Position numbers and translations under genes: made by a program
NCBI GenBank assembly: GCA_943789205.1
Contig: CALSTG010000001.1
Span: 982,435 to 1,046,434 of the forward strand
Length of the DNA: 64,000 nucleotides
Direction: 5' to 3'
From: an uncultured Flavobacteriales bacterium
GTDB taxonomy: Bacteria > Bacteroidota > Bacteroidia > Flavobacteriales_D > Crocinitomicaceae
Notes under the pieces: model-generated
What the model saw: the letters and a program-made list of their open reading frames with translations, nothing else
Database searches by the model: none
What the model was told of the DNA's origin: nothing
In this document: one piece after another, positions 36,152-46,259 of the stretch
Layout: each line of letters opens with the position of its first letter
Position numbering within the stretch: position 1 is the stretch's first letter

Positions 36152-38977
36152 CTAATTTGAAATTCTGATGATTCGCTTCCGCATACTTTCACCGTCTTTT
36201 GTCAAACTTAAATAATAAATACCATTTGCAAGAAATGATAAATCTATAAAATCACTATCCAATTTAGCAGTGATCCATTTACCATCGTGACTAGAAAGAG
36301 CTATTTCATCACAAATATCACTTAATTGAACCAAGCCGACTGTTGGATTCGGATAAACCATGACATTCGAAACATCGTACTCAGTAATATGAGCAATTCC
36401 TATATAAAGTGAATCTGTGAATATGCAATCATTTTGATCGGTTACAAGCACGGTGTACCAGCCAGGATTCAAATAAACGGCAATGGAGTCCGATTGAGAG
36501 GTGCTCCAAGCATAGCTGTATGGAGGCGACCCGCCTTGAGGTGTTACAATTGCAACTCCATCTAAACTGCCTTCACCACTTGCATTTATAACTTCAAATG
36601 AGGCTGTTAGCTCCTCTAGCTGAACGATTTCTATCACTTGTTCTTCGATACACAGATTAGAATCAGAGACTGAGACCGTATATTGACCTGGTATGAGTCC
36701 ATCAAATGAGTTTCCATTAATTTGATTCATTGAGTAACTATAAGGCGTTGTTCCTCCATTAGCTTCAATCAATAAAGAGGAATATACTAATGGGTAACAC
36801 AAAAGTGAATCATATGTCAATTCTAGTAGCAGTGGTTCTGGTTGTTGAACTTCCAAAATAATAGAATCAGTGCATCCTCTAGAGTCCTCAACCGAAAGAC
36901 CATATAGACCTGCTGGTAATGAATCGATATAGGTAGATGATGAGCCATTCGTCCATAAAATATTATAAGGGGTATACAGGGAATCCATGATTAACGTGAG
37001 GCCTCCATTTTCCTCTTGAAAACAACTTACATTTTCAATAAATATAGAATCGATAATAGGATTGGATTCCGGCACAAATACTGAATCCTGCACAATACAA
37101 CCATCAGTATGCGAAATAACGACGGTATTCCAGCCCGAAACTAGAGAATCATTCGGCTTTGTTGTAACTCCATTTTCCCAAAGGAAGGTGCACATACTAA
37201 ACATACATGGGCATCCGGAAGATGATAATGTAGCATTTCCATCTGAGCCACCAGGACATGTTGGCGAGGAAATTGCACCGTATGTGATTTCATATGGATC
37301 AGACAATACGTAGTCCAAAACTTCCATACACCCCAGATTGTCTGTAATGTGAACGGTATATGTTCCTTCTGAAAGTGAAGAGATGCTCGGGCTTATTATT
37401 CCATTAGACCAATGATACGTATAGCTTGGATTTGTTCCTGTCACATTTGGCGTAATGGTTCCATCAGAAAAACCGTTACATGACACATCTGATATGGTAG
37501 TATTCGTTACAACACTATTGTCACCACAAAAAATAGACGCATTATTATAACTAGCATTGAATAGACTTCCAAGATAAGAACCCCAGGCGATTCCAGCATT
37601 AGGCATCGAGGTTTGAAGATTCATTCGGCGAATCGTTATACCATTCCATGCCACAGGGTTTAAGCTGTCATTTCTATTTGCAAAAACAAAGTCCATTGAG
37701 CCATCATTGTCTAGATCCGTTATGAGAGGAGAAGATCCCAAATTAACACCTGCATTTGTTGGTGTCAGGTTCGAAACAGTATTTGTTTCAAAGTCAATGC
37801 TTTCAATGCGGTGTTGAAAAAAACCATCCTGAAAATACGTAATAGATGCCAATGCCTCATCACGTCCATCGTTATTCAAATCTACTGCATTCCCTGAGGA
37901 GTAATTAATTTGTCCTAAACTGTCTATAAACTTTAGCGAACCATCTGCACCATCTAACATAACTTGATAAAAGTCTGAATATGAAGGTGCTATACCTTTG
38001 AAAAGGGTTAAAAAGACATCTGGTTCAAACCCCCCTGTGAAATTACCGATAACAGGAGCAGCGCTAGATTCTGTATTTGGATATTTAAAAGACCATTGCT
38101 CCGAAAAATCTAATCCTGAGAATTTCTGAAGCTTACCATCATAGGAAAGGATATAAATATCAAACCTATTTTCTGATTCATTAAAAACAACTGATGGTGG
38201 GGCAATAAAACCTTTAAGCGAATCTGATGCAAGCACAACAGCATCATCCATAGTATTGTTTAGGATGCTCGCTAAAGGACAAGCATAAAAATTACCGCCT
38301 AAATTTTCACCTCCTGTCCCAAACAAAACCCATTGATTGCCATCATTATTTAGATCACAGAGTACCGGGGAGCAATATGTTTCAGCACTATCAGGAACAA
38401 CTGCTTTGGCGAGTATAGCCCCATCTATGGCTGATAAAACCACAACGTGACCTGGAGGACGATTGGTTTCCCATTCAGGAGCAGTATGATCGCCACCGTT
38501 AGTAACCAAAAAGTCTGGATAAGAGTCTCCATTTACATCATTAATTTTTTGAGGATTATAAAAATTATACCAACCACTGTCTGCAGGATTCGATCCGTAA
38601 GGGAAAAAATCCCATATAACATTTCCATTTACTCCGTTCAAAGCAAGAAATTGCGCCTCTCGTCCTGTTATAAATATATCATCTATACCATCTCCTGAAA
38701 TGTCTTGAAATATTGGTGATCCAAAAAGCTCGTTTCTAGAAGGTGATTGCCAAAGTAATGCACCAGAGGCTCCATTAAAAGCCATAACTCCAGCTGAACT
38801 ATATTCTCCGTCTGTTCCACCACCAATAACAATATCAAGTACACCATCTCCGGTTAAATCTATAGGTCTTGGTGAACTTAGGGTGGGAATAGAATCAATT
38901 TGGCTTTCCCATATCAGTGCTTGACCGAATAGATTTTGAATGGTTACCAAAACTATGAAGGCAACTAAAAATCTCAT
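36152..38977 (-). CDS. T9SS-secreted protein with FG-GAP and SprB repeats (type A sorting domain)
   Basis: This 941-aa secreted protein has signal MRFLVAFIVLVTIQNLFGQ. Residues ~20-460 hold FG-GAP/VCBS-like repeats with calcium-type motifs (LTGDGVLDIVIGG, ISGDGIDDIFITG, LNNDGRDEALA, LDNDGSMDFVFAN). Residues ~470-860 hold SprB-like repeats (YTYHWSNGIISPSISSLSEG, TYTVHITDNLGC and similar). The C-terminal ~75 residues (VYPNPTVGLVQL ... RKRIIRISN) are a T9SS type A sorting signal. It is probably a surface adhesin or gliding-associated protein. It lies 11 nt after a type B T9SS gene, same strand. Confidence 0.9.
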   Translation of the reverse strand: MRFLVAFIVLVTIQNLFGQALIWESQIDSIPTLSSPRPIDLTGDGVLDIVIGGGTDGEYSSAGVMAFNGASGALLWQSPSRNELFGSPIFQDISGDGIDDIFITGREAQFLALNGVNGNVIWDFFPYGSNPADSGWYNFYNPQKINDVNGDSYPDFLVTNGGDHTAPEWETNRPPGHVVVLSAIDGAILAKAVVPDSAETYCSPVLCDLNNDGNQWVLFGTGGENLGGNFYACPLASILNNTMDDAVVLASDSLKGFIAPPSVVFNESENRFDIYILSYDGKLQKFSGLDFSEQWSFKYPNTESSAAPVIGNFTGGFEPDVFLTLFKGIAPSYSDFYQVMLDGADGSLKFIDSLGQINYSSGNAVDLNNDGRDEALASITYFQDGFFQHRIESIDFETNTVSNLTPTNAGVNLGSSPLITDLDNDGSMDFVFANRNDSLNPVAWNGITIRRMNLQTSMPNAGIAWGSYLGSLFNASYNNASIFCGDNSVVTNTTISDVSCNGFSDGTITPNVTGTNPSYTYHWSNGIISPSISSLSEGTYTVHITDNLGCMEVLDYVLSDPYEITYGAISSPTCPGGSDGNATLSSSGCPCMFSMCTFLWENGVTTKPNDSLVSGWNTVVISHTDGCIVQDSVFVPESNPIIDSIFIENVSCFQEENGGLTLIMDSLYTPYNILWTNGSSSTYIDSLPAGLYGLSVEDSRGCTDSIILEVQQPEPLLLELTYDSLLCYPLVYSSLLIEANGGTTPYSYSMNQINGNSFDGLIPGQYTVSVSDSNLCIEEQVIEIVQLEELTASFEVINASGEGSLDGVAIVTPQGGSPPYSYAWSTSQSDSIAVYLNPGWYTVLVTDQNDCIFTDSLYIGIAHITEYDVSNVMVYPNPTVGLVQLSDICDEIALSSHDGKWITAKLDSDFIDLSFLANGIYYLSLTKDGESMRKRIIRISN

Positions 38978-38988
38978 AAAAGTTTTCC

Positions 38989-41286
38989 TTATTGGTTACG
39001 AACAAGTGTCAAAAAGCCATGGCCTTCGACACGCGCTGGAGGCGTATCACTGAAATCATCTTCAAGCCCAAAGGCAATATACTTATAAAAGTAAACCCCT
39101 TCTTCTGCCTCTTTTCCAGAATTAGACATCAAACCATTCCAAGCTGGGTTTTGGTTGTCCGGGTCTGTACTCGTTTCGTCGAAAACAATATTCCCCCAAC
39201 GGTTGAAAATAATAAGTTGAAGCTCTCCTAAATTCTCTGTTGTTAATTCAAATACTTCATTTGAATTGTCTGAATCGTTATTTGGCGTAAACACGTTCGG
39301 GGCGGACACAATGGGCTCCGGCGGGACAGGGTATTGGCAAGAACCATCATCAATGGTTGCTGCTGGATCATAATTTAATGCATTCGCATCTGTGCAGCCA
39401 CAAATCCCTATTTGTATAACTACTTCCATTGAATCGGCACAATTTGCACCTTGAGTTACAATAAGCTCTGCAACGTATGTTGCGGCATTAGGGTTGTCAT
39501 AGGTAAAAGTCATTTGCTCAACTGTAGAACTCGTCTGAGACGAGCCATCGCCGAAGAACAATTCATATCCTTCGGCATTTTGACTTTCGCTGTAATCAAA
39601 GGTTACCAAAAGAGGAGCACAACCTTCTACAGGAGAAGCGGTAAGCGCAGCAATTGGAGGGTCCAATAGCTCCACAAATGCACTATCCTCGACTGTACAA
39701 ACAGCATCCTCTACGGATATATAATACCATCCTGCGGGTAAATCTGTCCAAACTGAAGCTGTAGGGCCATCTTGACCTGCGCCATTCAACCAAGAATAAT
39801 AAACACCATGTTCTGGAGTTACTGAATCTCCAACAACAATAGCTGAAACGAAACCATCAGGTTCACACGTTGCGGGTCCAACATAAATTGTATCAATACC
39901 TAGGGTTTGGTTTAATGTAAGCGTTACTGTATCTGTACCTGAAAACAAACAAAAATCTGTTGCTGTTACGATAACATCAATAGATCCATTTTCGGATATA
40001 CCTTGGGTAATTGTATCTCCCGAACCTATTGAATTCCCATCTAAATCTGTCCACTCGTAGGTGTAGGGGGCATATCCTCCTGAGGCAGATGCGAAAATGG
40101 ATACACTATCATTGGCACAAACAATCGTTGTATCCGATTCTGTAATATTTAATATCGGCCCGTCACCAATATAAATGATTCCTGAAGAAACAATCGTGTC
40201 ACCACAAATATTTATAAGCTCAACCGATATTGTCACTGACTCAAACGGCTCATTAATACCATCTTGGACCGGTGATAAGGTAACGGTCACCGAATCTTGC
40301 CCTGGAAGAAAAACAATGGAATCAGGAAGGAAATTGTAATCTGTCCCTTCAATAGCTACGCCACCGATCTCATAGTTGATAATTAACGTGTCTGCTGTAT
40401 CATTTTCAGGTCTTGTAAAATAAAAGTTGGCATCAGTACAACCTTCCACTATAGTTGTATCACCTGAGACTGTAGCAACTGTAACGTCTACAGCATCCGA
40501 CACAAAACTCCCTGCCTCAATAAAAACAGCTGTATTTAAAAAGTCATCGGAACAATCTGCAATTGCATATTTGAAATGATACGTTTCACCACACTGCACA
40601 GAGAGTTCTACAGGAATTGGCACTGTAAATCCGTTGTGTGAAAAAGAAGTCCCATTGTTATTTATGTAGTATTGACCGTTAAGACCAGGATGAATTGTAC
40701 TAATAGTAATAGGTGTATTTGTACCAGGAACAACCGCTACGTTTTGGGCGCCACCTGGAAAGGCTGCCGGGGCATTGTAAGGTCCCGTTATTCCGGGTCC
40801 ACTAACAAAAAAGGCAAAAACGTCGTTGAAAGTGGAGTTTACCCATTGTAAATATTCATCTGAAGAAAAAACAAAATTAAAGGCGGCAACATTGGAAGAA
40901 GGTACAAAGTCGAATTCTAAAATGGCAGCATCGCTGGTAGAAAAAATACCTGGATTAACAGATTGAGCGACAGAAAGAAGATCATTGTCTGCAATACCAC
41001 TTCCGGGTTGGCCATTATCTGCGACACCAGGCCCTCCTATAAGACCATTGATTGGGCCCGCTGCCAAAACTACACCTGCATCGAATCCTACATTAGCATT
41101 TGTTCCATTAAACGTCCCTATTTGCGTTGGGTTTCCGGTAAAGGTCACATTTGAAATTACAATTCCACCGCCAACAAGACTTTGAACGTACTGTGTCGGC
41201 GTCATTCCTGAGGCGACGGTGAGTTGACCATGTGATGAATAAACAAAACACAGCAATGAAATGAATATGTAAAGTATGTTTTTCAA
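38989..41286 (-). CDS. T9SS-secreted choice-of-anchor L protein (type B, gliding-motility C-terminal domain)
   Basis: This 765-aa protein has a signal peptide (ends SSHG) and an N-terminal choice-of-anchor L domain: LTVASGMTPTQYVQSLVGGG through IVISNVTFTG and the ILEFDFVPSSNVAAFNFVFSSDEYLQWV stretch. A Calx-beta-like region (DYNFLPDSIVFLPGQDSVTVTL) and PKD-like/SprB domains follow, then GCTDANALNYDPAATIDDGSCQY. The last ~100 residues (NVFTPNNDSDN, LIIFNRWGNIVF, EGVYFYKY) are a type B/CHU_C T9SS sorting domain. It is probably surface-attached. Own promoter upstream. Confidence 0.92.
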   Translation of the reverse strand: MKNILYIFISLLCFVYSSHGQLTVASGMTPTQYVQSLVGGGIVISNVTFTGNPTQIGTFNGTNANVGFDAGVVLAAGPINGLIGGPGVADNGQPGSGIADNDLLSVAQSVNPGIFSTSDAAILEFDFVPSSNVAAFNFVFSSDEYLQWVNSTFNDVFAFFVSGPGITGPYNAPAAFPGGAQNVAVVPGTNTPITISTIHPGLNGQYYINNNGTSFSHNGFTVPIPVELSVQCGETYHFKYAIADCSDDFLNTAVFIEAGSFVSDAVDVTVATVSGDTTIVEGCTDANFYFTRPENDTADTLIINYEIGGVAIEGTDYNFLPDSIVFLPGQDSVTVTLSPVQDGINEPFESVTISVELINICGDTIVSSGIIYIGDGPILNITESDTTIVCANDSVSIFASASGGYAPYTYEWTDLDGNSIGSGDTITQGISENGSIDVIVTATDFCLFSGTDTVTLTLNQTLGIDTIYVGPATCEPDGFVSAIVVGDSVTPEHGVYYSWLNGAGQDGPTASVWTDLPAGWYYISVEDAVCTVEDSAFVELLDPPIAALTASPVEGCAPLLVTFDYSESQNAEGYELFFGDGSSQTSSTVEQMTFTYDNPNAATYVAELIVTQGANCADSMEVVIQIGICGCTDANALNYDPAATIDDGSCQYPVPPEPIVSAPNVFTPNNDSDNSNEVFELTTENLGELQLIIFNRWGNIVFDETSTDPDNQNPAWNGLMSNSGKEAEEGVYFYKYIAFGLEDDFSDTPPARVEGHGFLTLVRNQ

Positions 41287-41345
41287 TCTTCTAGTTATTG
41301 ATAAGTTTACCTGTTAGACGCATTTCTACAACGCGTAGTTGCTCG

Positions 41346-41353
41346 CAAAAATA
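41346..41353 (-). promoter_or_regulatory. Predicted -7 promoter element for the choice-of-anchor L gene
   Basis: The minus strand reads TATTTTTG followed by C, an exact TAnnTTTG match 59 nt upstream of the ATG. Confidence 0.45.
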
Positions 41354-41507
41354 AGGAATAATTCAAGACTAAAAAAAAGTTTAAGGACCCGGCTCAAATG
41401 AAATTTAATTTTCGACCTGTTTTTATAGACAATATGCGTATTTTTACAATTCTCAAAGCGTCAGTTTTTCTATTAAGTTTCATCGCTTTAAAGCTTAAAA
41501 TTATACT

Positions 41508-42897
41508 ATGATAAACACACAAGATTACATTACGTCAAATAAAGATCGGTTTTTAAATGAGCTATTAAACCTACTCAGGATTCCTTCTGTTTCGGCGGAT
41601 TCAAAATACAATGATGACGTTGTAAAATGTGCCAATACGCTAGCAGAGGACCTCAAAAAAATAGGCTTAGACAATGTTGAAATTTGCCAAACTAAAGGGC
41701 ATCCGATTGTTTATGGAGAAAAAATTTTAGATGAAGCACTACCTACGGTTCTCGTATATGGCCATTACGATGTACAACCAGCCGACCCTATAGATTTATG
41801 GACAAATCCACCTTTTGACCCTGTTATAAAAAAAACAGAATTGCATCCTGAAGGTGCTATTTTCGCAAGGGGTGCATGTGACGACAAAGGCCAAATGTAC
41901 ATGCATGTCAAAGCTGTTGAGTCGATGCTTGCAAAAAATGAACTTCCCTGCAATGTGAAATTCATGATTGAAGGCGAAGAAGAGGTCGGCAGCGAAAACC
42001 TTGGGGTTTTTGTTAAGAATGAAAAAGAAAGATTATCGGCAGATATCATATTGGTTTCTGATACCGGGATGCTCGCCAATGACGTTCCTTCGATAACTAC
42101 AGGCTTGAGAGGCCTGAGCTATGTTGAGGTTGAAGTAACAGGTCCCGAACAGAGACCTTCATTCTGGTCTTTATGGAGGTTGTGTAGCAAACCCTATCAA
42201 TATACTATGTGAAATGATTGATGCCTTACAAGATGAAAACAAAGCAATTAATATCCCTGGGTTTTACGACGATGTTGAAGTTCTTTCAAAAAAAGAACGA
42301 GCAGAAATGGCAAAGGCTCCTTTTTCTCATGAAGCATACTGTAAGGCCTTAGATATTAAAAATACCATGGGCGAAGAGGGCTACTCTACTCCTGAACGTG
42401 GATCAATTCGACCTTCTTTAGATGTAAATGGGATTTGGGGAGGATACACAGGGGAAGGAGCAAAAACAGTTATTGCTTCGAAAGCTTATGCTAAAATTTC
42501 CATGAGGCTGGTTCCAAATCAAGACCCACATAAAATTACAACGCTTTTTACTAAACACTTTAATTCGCTAGCACCAAAAGGAACAACAGTTAAGGTAACA
42601 CCACATCATGGTGGTGAACCCGCTGTAACACCTGTGGATTCAATAGGTTATCTTGCAGCAAGCGATGCTTACGAAAAGTCATTTGGCGTAAAACCAATAC
42701 CTGTTCGAAGCGGTGGTAGTATTCCAATTGTGGCAATGTTTGAAAAAGAGCTTGGCTTAAAAACCGTACTTATGGGCTTTGGGCTGGATAGTGATGCCAT
42801 TCACTCACCAGACGAACATTACGGTCTTTTCAATTATTACAAAGGAATTGAAACGATCCCTTACTTTTTTGAAGCGTTTGCAAAAAGAATGAAATGA
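41508..42897 (+). pseudogene. M20-family dipeptidase, one frameshift
   Basis: Two adjoining ORFs (41508-42212 and 42214-42897) together encode one M20 metallopeptidase. The first half has VLVYGHYDVQPA, GAIFARGACDDKGQMYMH and EGEEEVGSENLG (zinc-site residues). It shifts frame in 'acaggtcccgaaca' (about 42144): removing one C continues as GPNRDLHSGLYGGCVANPINILCEMIDA into the second ORF. The span, 1390 nt, minus one base gives 463 codons (462 aa), the family's usual length. Either a real disabling mutation or a sequencing error in a CCC run. It would cleave dipeptides in the cytoplasm. The stop overlaps the next gene by 4 nt. Confidence 0.88.
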
Positions 42898-43349
42898 GGA
42901 TCGTCAGTTTTTGCTTAGCGTTCTTGTTTTTGTGCTCTTGTTCTCCTTTATTGATGCCTGAAATTGAAAGTTTTGACGGTGTATCCGGCCTTAAAATGAA
43001 TGACAAAAAGGTCTCAATTTCAGTAAATGCCCGTGTTGATAATCCCAATAAAAAAAGGGTGTCTATAGAAAAACTAATAACGAAGGTCATCGTTAATGAT
43101 AAGATGCTTGCCACTGTTTATGCAAATGAAAAAGTGGTTCTTGAAAAAACAAGCGTTACTGATGTTTCCATCCCAGTAGAGATAGCATTAGAACCTGGTG
43201 CTTTCTTTCGAATGGGAATGCTTGCGCTCAAAGATTCTGCTGACTTTATTTTTAAAGGTTCTGCTCGAGGTGGATTGGGTATTGTGAGAAAGCGAATTCG
43301 CTTTAAAATTGACCAAAGACTGCCTACAAATCAATTAAAATTACCTTAA
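42894..43349 (+). CDS. LEA14-like lipoprotein
   Basis: This 151-aa lipoprotein has signal MRIVSFCLAFLFLCSC (Cys16). Its core resembles LEA type 2/water-stress domains: VSISVNARVDNPNKKRVSIEKLITKVIVND, then a VSIPVEIALEPG strand and a KRIRFKID end. Similar lipoproteins sit between unrelated genes in many Bacteroidota; function unknown. It overlaps the peptidase stop by 4 nt and abuts polA, so the three genes are likely one operon. Confidence 0.7.
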   Translation: MRIVSFCLAFLFLCSCSPLLMPEIESFDGVSGLKMNDKKVSISVNARVDNPNKKRVSIEKLITKVIVNDKMLATVYANEKVVLEKTSVTDVSIPVEIALEPGAFFRMGMLALKDSADFIFKGSARGGLGIVRKRIRFKIDQRLPTNQLKLP

Positions 43350-46184
43350 ATGCTATCGGCCGAACATCCTAAAAAACTATTCTTACTAGATGCATATGCG
43401 CTCATTTACAGAGCTTATTTTGCATTTTCAAAAAATCCAAGAGTAAACTCTAAAGGAGAAAACACTTCAGCCGCTTTTGGATTCACTAATGTCTTAATTG
43501 ACATCTTAAAAAATGAACGACCAACACATATTGCTGTGGTTTTTGATCCGCCCGGTGGTTCAACCGTGCGACAAGAAGATTTTAAAGAATATAAAGCCCA
43601 TAGAGAAGCAATGCCTGAAGACATAAGATCTATGATTGGGCCAATAAAAGACTTGATTCGTTCTTTCAATATTGAGGTTATAGAGGTAGCCGGTTATGAG
43701 GCTGATGATGTTATAGGAACACTATGTAAGGAAGCAGAAAATCATGGTTTTTTTACCTATATGATGACGCCTGATAAAGATTATGCCCAACTCGTTTCTT
43801 CAAATTCCTTTATGTATAAACCCGGTCGAGGTGGGGCTCCTGCACAAATTTGGGGTGTCCACGAAGTTCAAGAAAAATTCGGTGTTGACGACCCCTTACA
43901 AGTTATTGACATCCTTGGTTTATGGGGAGATGCTGCTGACAATATTCCTGGCATTCCTGGTATAGGAGAAAAAACCTCTAAAATATTGGTCTCAAAATAT
44001 GGTTCTATCGAAGGACTTCTTAAAAATGTGACGGACCTCAAAGGAAAGCAGAAAGAAAATGTCATCAATTTCGCGGACCAGGGGCTCTTATCTAAAAAAC
44101 TTGCCACCATCATTACAGATGTTGATGTTGCATTTGATGAAGAGAAACTAAAAATCAAACCTGTCGATAAAGAAAAATTAAAAGCCGCTTTTACTGAGCT
44201 TGAATTCAGAACACTAGGTAAACGAGTGCTGGGAGAAGAAATTGAAACTCAGGAGACCCCAAGATCAGATGGGCCAAACTTTAAAAGCCCTACAAAAGAT
44301 GCTTCTCAATTGGATCTTTTCGGTGCACAAAGCTTAGTTGAAGAAAAAGAACCTGAGCCGACCTCATCGCTCAAAACTATTGCAACTGAAGCTGCAAAAT
44401 ATCATTTAGTCGACACAGAGGAAGAGGTCGAAAAGTTAATCACTTTACTTTCCAAACAAAAAGAGTTTTGCTTTGACACAGAAACAGACAATATTGAGCC
44501 GAGACATGCAAATCTAATCGGTGTTTCATTCTCCTATCAGAAAAAAGAAGCCTTTTATGTGCCTATTCAAGAAACACTATCGTTTTCTGACAGTCTTATT
44601 CATAGATTCAAAGATCTTTTCTTGAATCCGCTAATCTTAAAAATTGGTCATAACCTCAAATATGATTTAAAAGTATTGGGACGCTATGGTATCGATATAT
44701 CTTCGGCATGTTTTGATACAATGATTGCGCATTATTTAATGAATCCAGAATCAAAACAGGGCATGGATTTTCTTGCGGAAAAACATCTCAATTATCAGTG
44801 TGTGTCAATTGAGTCGCTGATTGGTAAAAAGGGGAAAAATCAAAAAAACATGAAGGATCTTACTCCTGCCCAGGTTTGTGATTATGCATGTGAGGATGCG
44901 GATATTACCTTTCAATTGAAAAAGCTTTTTGAACAAGAAATTGAACAACCACATCTTAAGTCCTTATTTGAAAATGTTGAAATGCCACTCATGTATGTAC
45001 TTAAAAACATGGAGGTTGAAGGAATAAATATCGATGTGGCCGCTTTGAAAACTTTTGGCGCGGAACTCAATGACGACCTTGTTCGCTTAAAATCAGCCAT
45101 TATTGAAGCAGCGGGTGAAGAATTTAATCTAGATTCCCCGAGACAACTTGGTACGATTTTATTTGAAAAGATGCAGATTTCAAGTAAAGCAAAAAAAACA
45201 AAAACGGGGCAATACGCCACTTCTGAAGACGTGCTTCAAAAACATGAAAAAGACCATCCGATTGTCGGAAATATTTTAACGTATCGACAACTTAAAAAAT
45301 TGAAAAGCACATACGTGGACCCATTGCCTGAATTGTGCGATACAAAAGATGGAAGAATTCACACGAGCTTTATGCAAACCGTTACGGCTACAGGACGCTT
45401 AAGCTCCAACAATCCTAATCTACAAAACATCCCTATTCGGACAGCAAAAGGGCGCGAGATTAGAAAAGCTTTTGTACCTCGGGACGATATGCATGAATTA
45501 TTGGCTGTTGACTATTCGCAGATTGAACTTAGAATTATAGCAGCTTTAAGTGACGACAAATCAATGATCGAAGCTTTTAAAGATGGCATTGATATTCATA
45601 CCGCTACTGCATCAAAAGTTTTTCACACCCCAGTGGATCAAATTACTCGCGAACAAAGGTCCCAAGCAAAAGCCGTAAACTTTGGGATTATTTACGGCCA
45701 ATCTGCTTTTGGATTAGCACAAAACTTAAATATTAGTAGAAAAGAGGCTAAAGGCATTATTGATAGCTACTTTGAAGAGTATCCTACAATCAAAAAATAT
45801 ATGGAAACAGTCGTGGCTGAGGCACGGGAGCAGGGCTATGTTAAAACGGTTCTTGACCGCAGACGATACTTACCAGACATTAATAGCACCAACGCTATTG
45901 TTCGCGGATATGCTGAAAGAAATGCCATTAATGCGCCAATTCAAGGTTCTGCTGCTGACGTAATTAAAGTTGCTATGGTGGCGGTTCAAAAAGACATTCG
46001 TGAAAGAAATTTAAAATCCAAAATGATCTTACAGGTTCATGATGAGCTCGTCTTTGATGTTCATTCTGATGAAAGGGAAACTCTTGAAAAACTTGTTAAA
46101 GAAAGTATGGAAGGTGCATTAAAACTAAGTGTCCCTCTGGAGGTGGAATACAAAATTGCAAGCAATTGGCTCGATGCCCATTGA
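43350..46184 (+). CDS. polA: DNA polymerase I
   Basis: This 944-aa enzyme fills gaps and removes RNA primers. All three domains are present: 5'-3' exonuclease (1-~290; LLDAYALIYRAYFAFSKN, YEADDVIGTLCKEAE), 3'-5' exonuclease (~355-530; FCFDTETDNIEPRHANLIGVSF, with DxE intact) and polymerase (~540-944; LLAVDYSQIELRIIAALS, SQAKAVNFGIIYGQS, QVHDELVFDVH). Having both exonuclease domains intact is common in this group. It directly abuts the LEA14-like gene. Confidence 0.97.
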   Translation: MLSAEHPKKLFLLDAYALIYRAYFAFSKNPRVNSKGENTSAAFGFTNVLIDILKNERPTHIAVVFDPPGGSTVRQEDFKEYKAHREAMPEDIRSMIGPIKDLIRSFNIEVIEVAGYEADDVIGTLCKEAENHGFFTYMMTPDKDYAQLVSSNSFMYKPGRGGAPAQIWGVHEVQEKFGVDDPLQVIDILGLWGDAADNIPGIPGIGEKTSKILVSKYGSIEGLLKNVTDLKGKQKENVINFADQGLLSKKLATIITDVDVAFDEEKLKIKPVDKEKLKAAFTELEFRTLGKRVLGEEIETQETPRSDGPNFKSPTKDASQLDLFGAQSLVEEKEPEPTSSLKTIATEAAKYHLVDTEEEVEKLITLLSKQKEFCFDTETDNIEPRHANLIGVSFSYQKKEAFYVPIQETLSFSDSLIHRFKDLFLNPLILKIGHNLKYDLKVLGRYGIDISSACFDTMIAHYLMNPESKQGMDFLAEKHLNYQCVSIESLIGKKGKNQKNMKDLTPAQVCDYACEDADITFQLKKLFEQEIEQPHLKSLFENVEMPLMYVLKNMEVEGINIDVAALKTFGAELNDDLVRLKSAIIEAAGEEFNLDSPRQLGTILFEKMQISSKAKKTKTGQYATSEDVLQKHEKDHPIVGNILTYRQLKKLKSTYVDPLPELCDTKDGRIHTSFMQTVTATGRLSSNNPNLQNIPIRTAKGREIRKAFVPRDDMHELLAVDYSQIELRIIAALSDDKSMIEAFKDGIDIHTATASKVFHTPVDQITREQRSQAKAVNFGIIYGQSAFGLAQNLNISRKEAKGIIDSYFEEYPTIKKYMETVVAEAREQGYVKTVLDRRRYLPDINSTNAIVRGYAERNAINAPIQGSAADVIKVAMVAVQKDIRERNLKSKMILQVHDELVFDVHSDERETLEKLVKESMEGALKLSVPLEVEYKIASNWLDAH

Positions 46185-46234
46185 TAATATTTGTTAATCC
46201 CTTCGTGCATTAGAAAATGACACTTGAATAGTTG

Positions 46235-46242
46235 TATCTTTG
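46235..46242 (+). promoter_or_regulatory. Predicted -7 promoter element for rseP
   Basis: TATCTTTG is an exact TAnnTTTG match 17 nt upstream of ATG 46260, and it lies downstream of the track's alternative start at 46224, favouring 46260. Confidence 0.5.
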
Positions 46243-46259
46243 TGTCTCAAATTTTGGAA

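Noticed and set aside
46224-46259. Upstream TTG start of rseP in the ORF track
   Set aside because: It lies before an exact -7 promoter element and adds residues not typical of RseP; ATG 46260 fits better.
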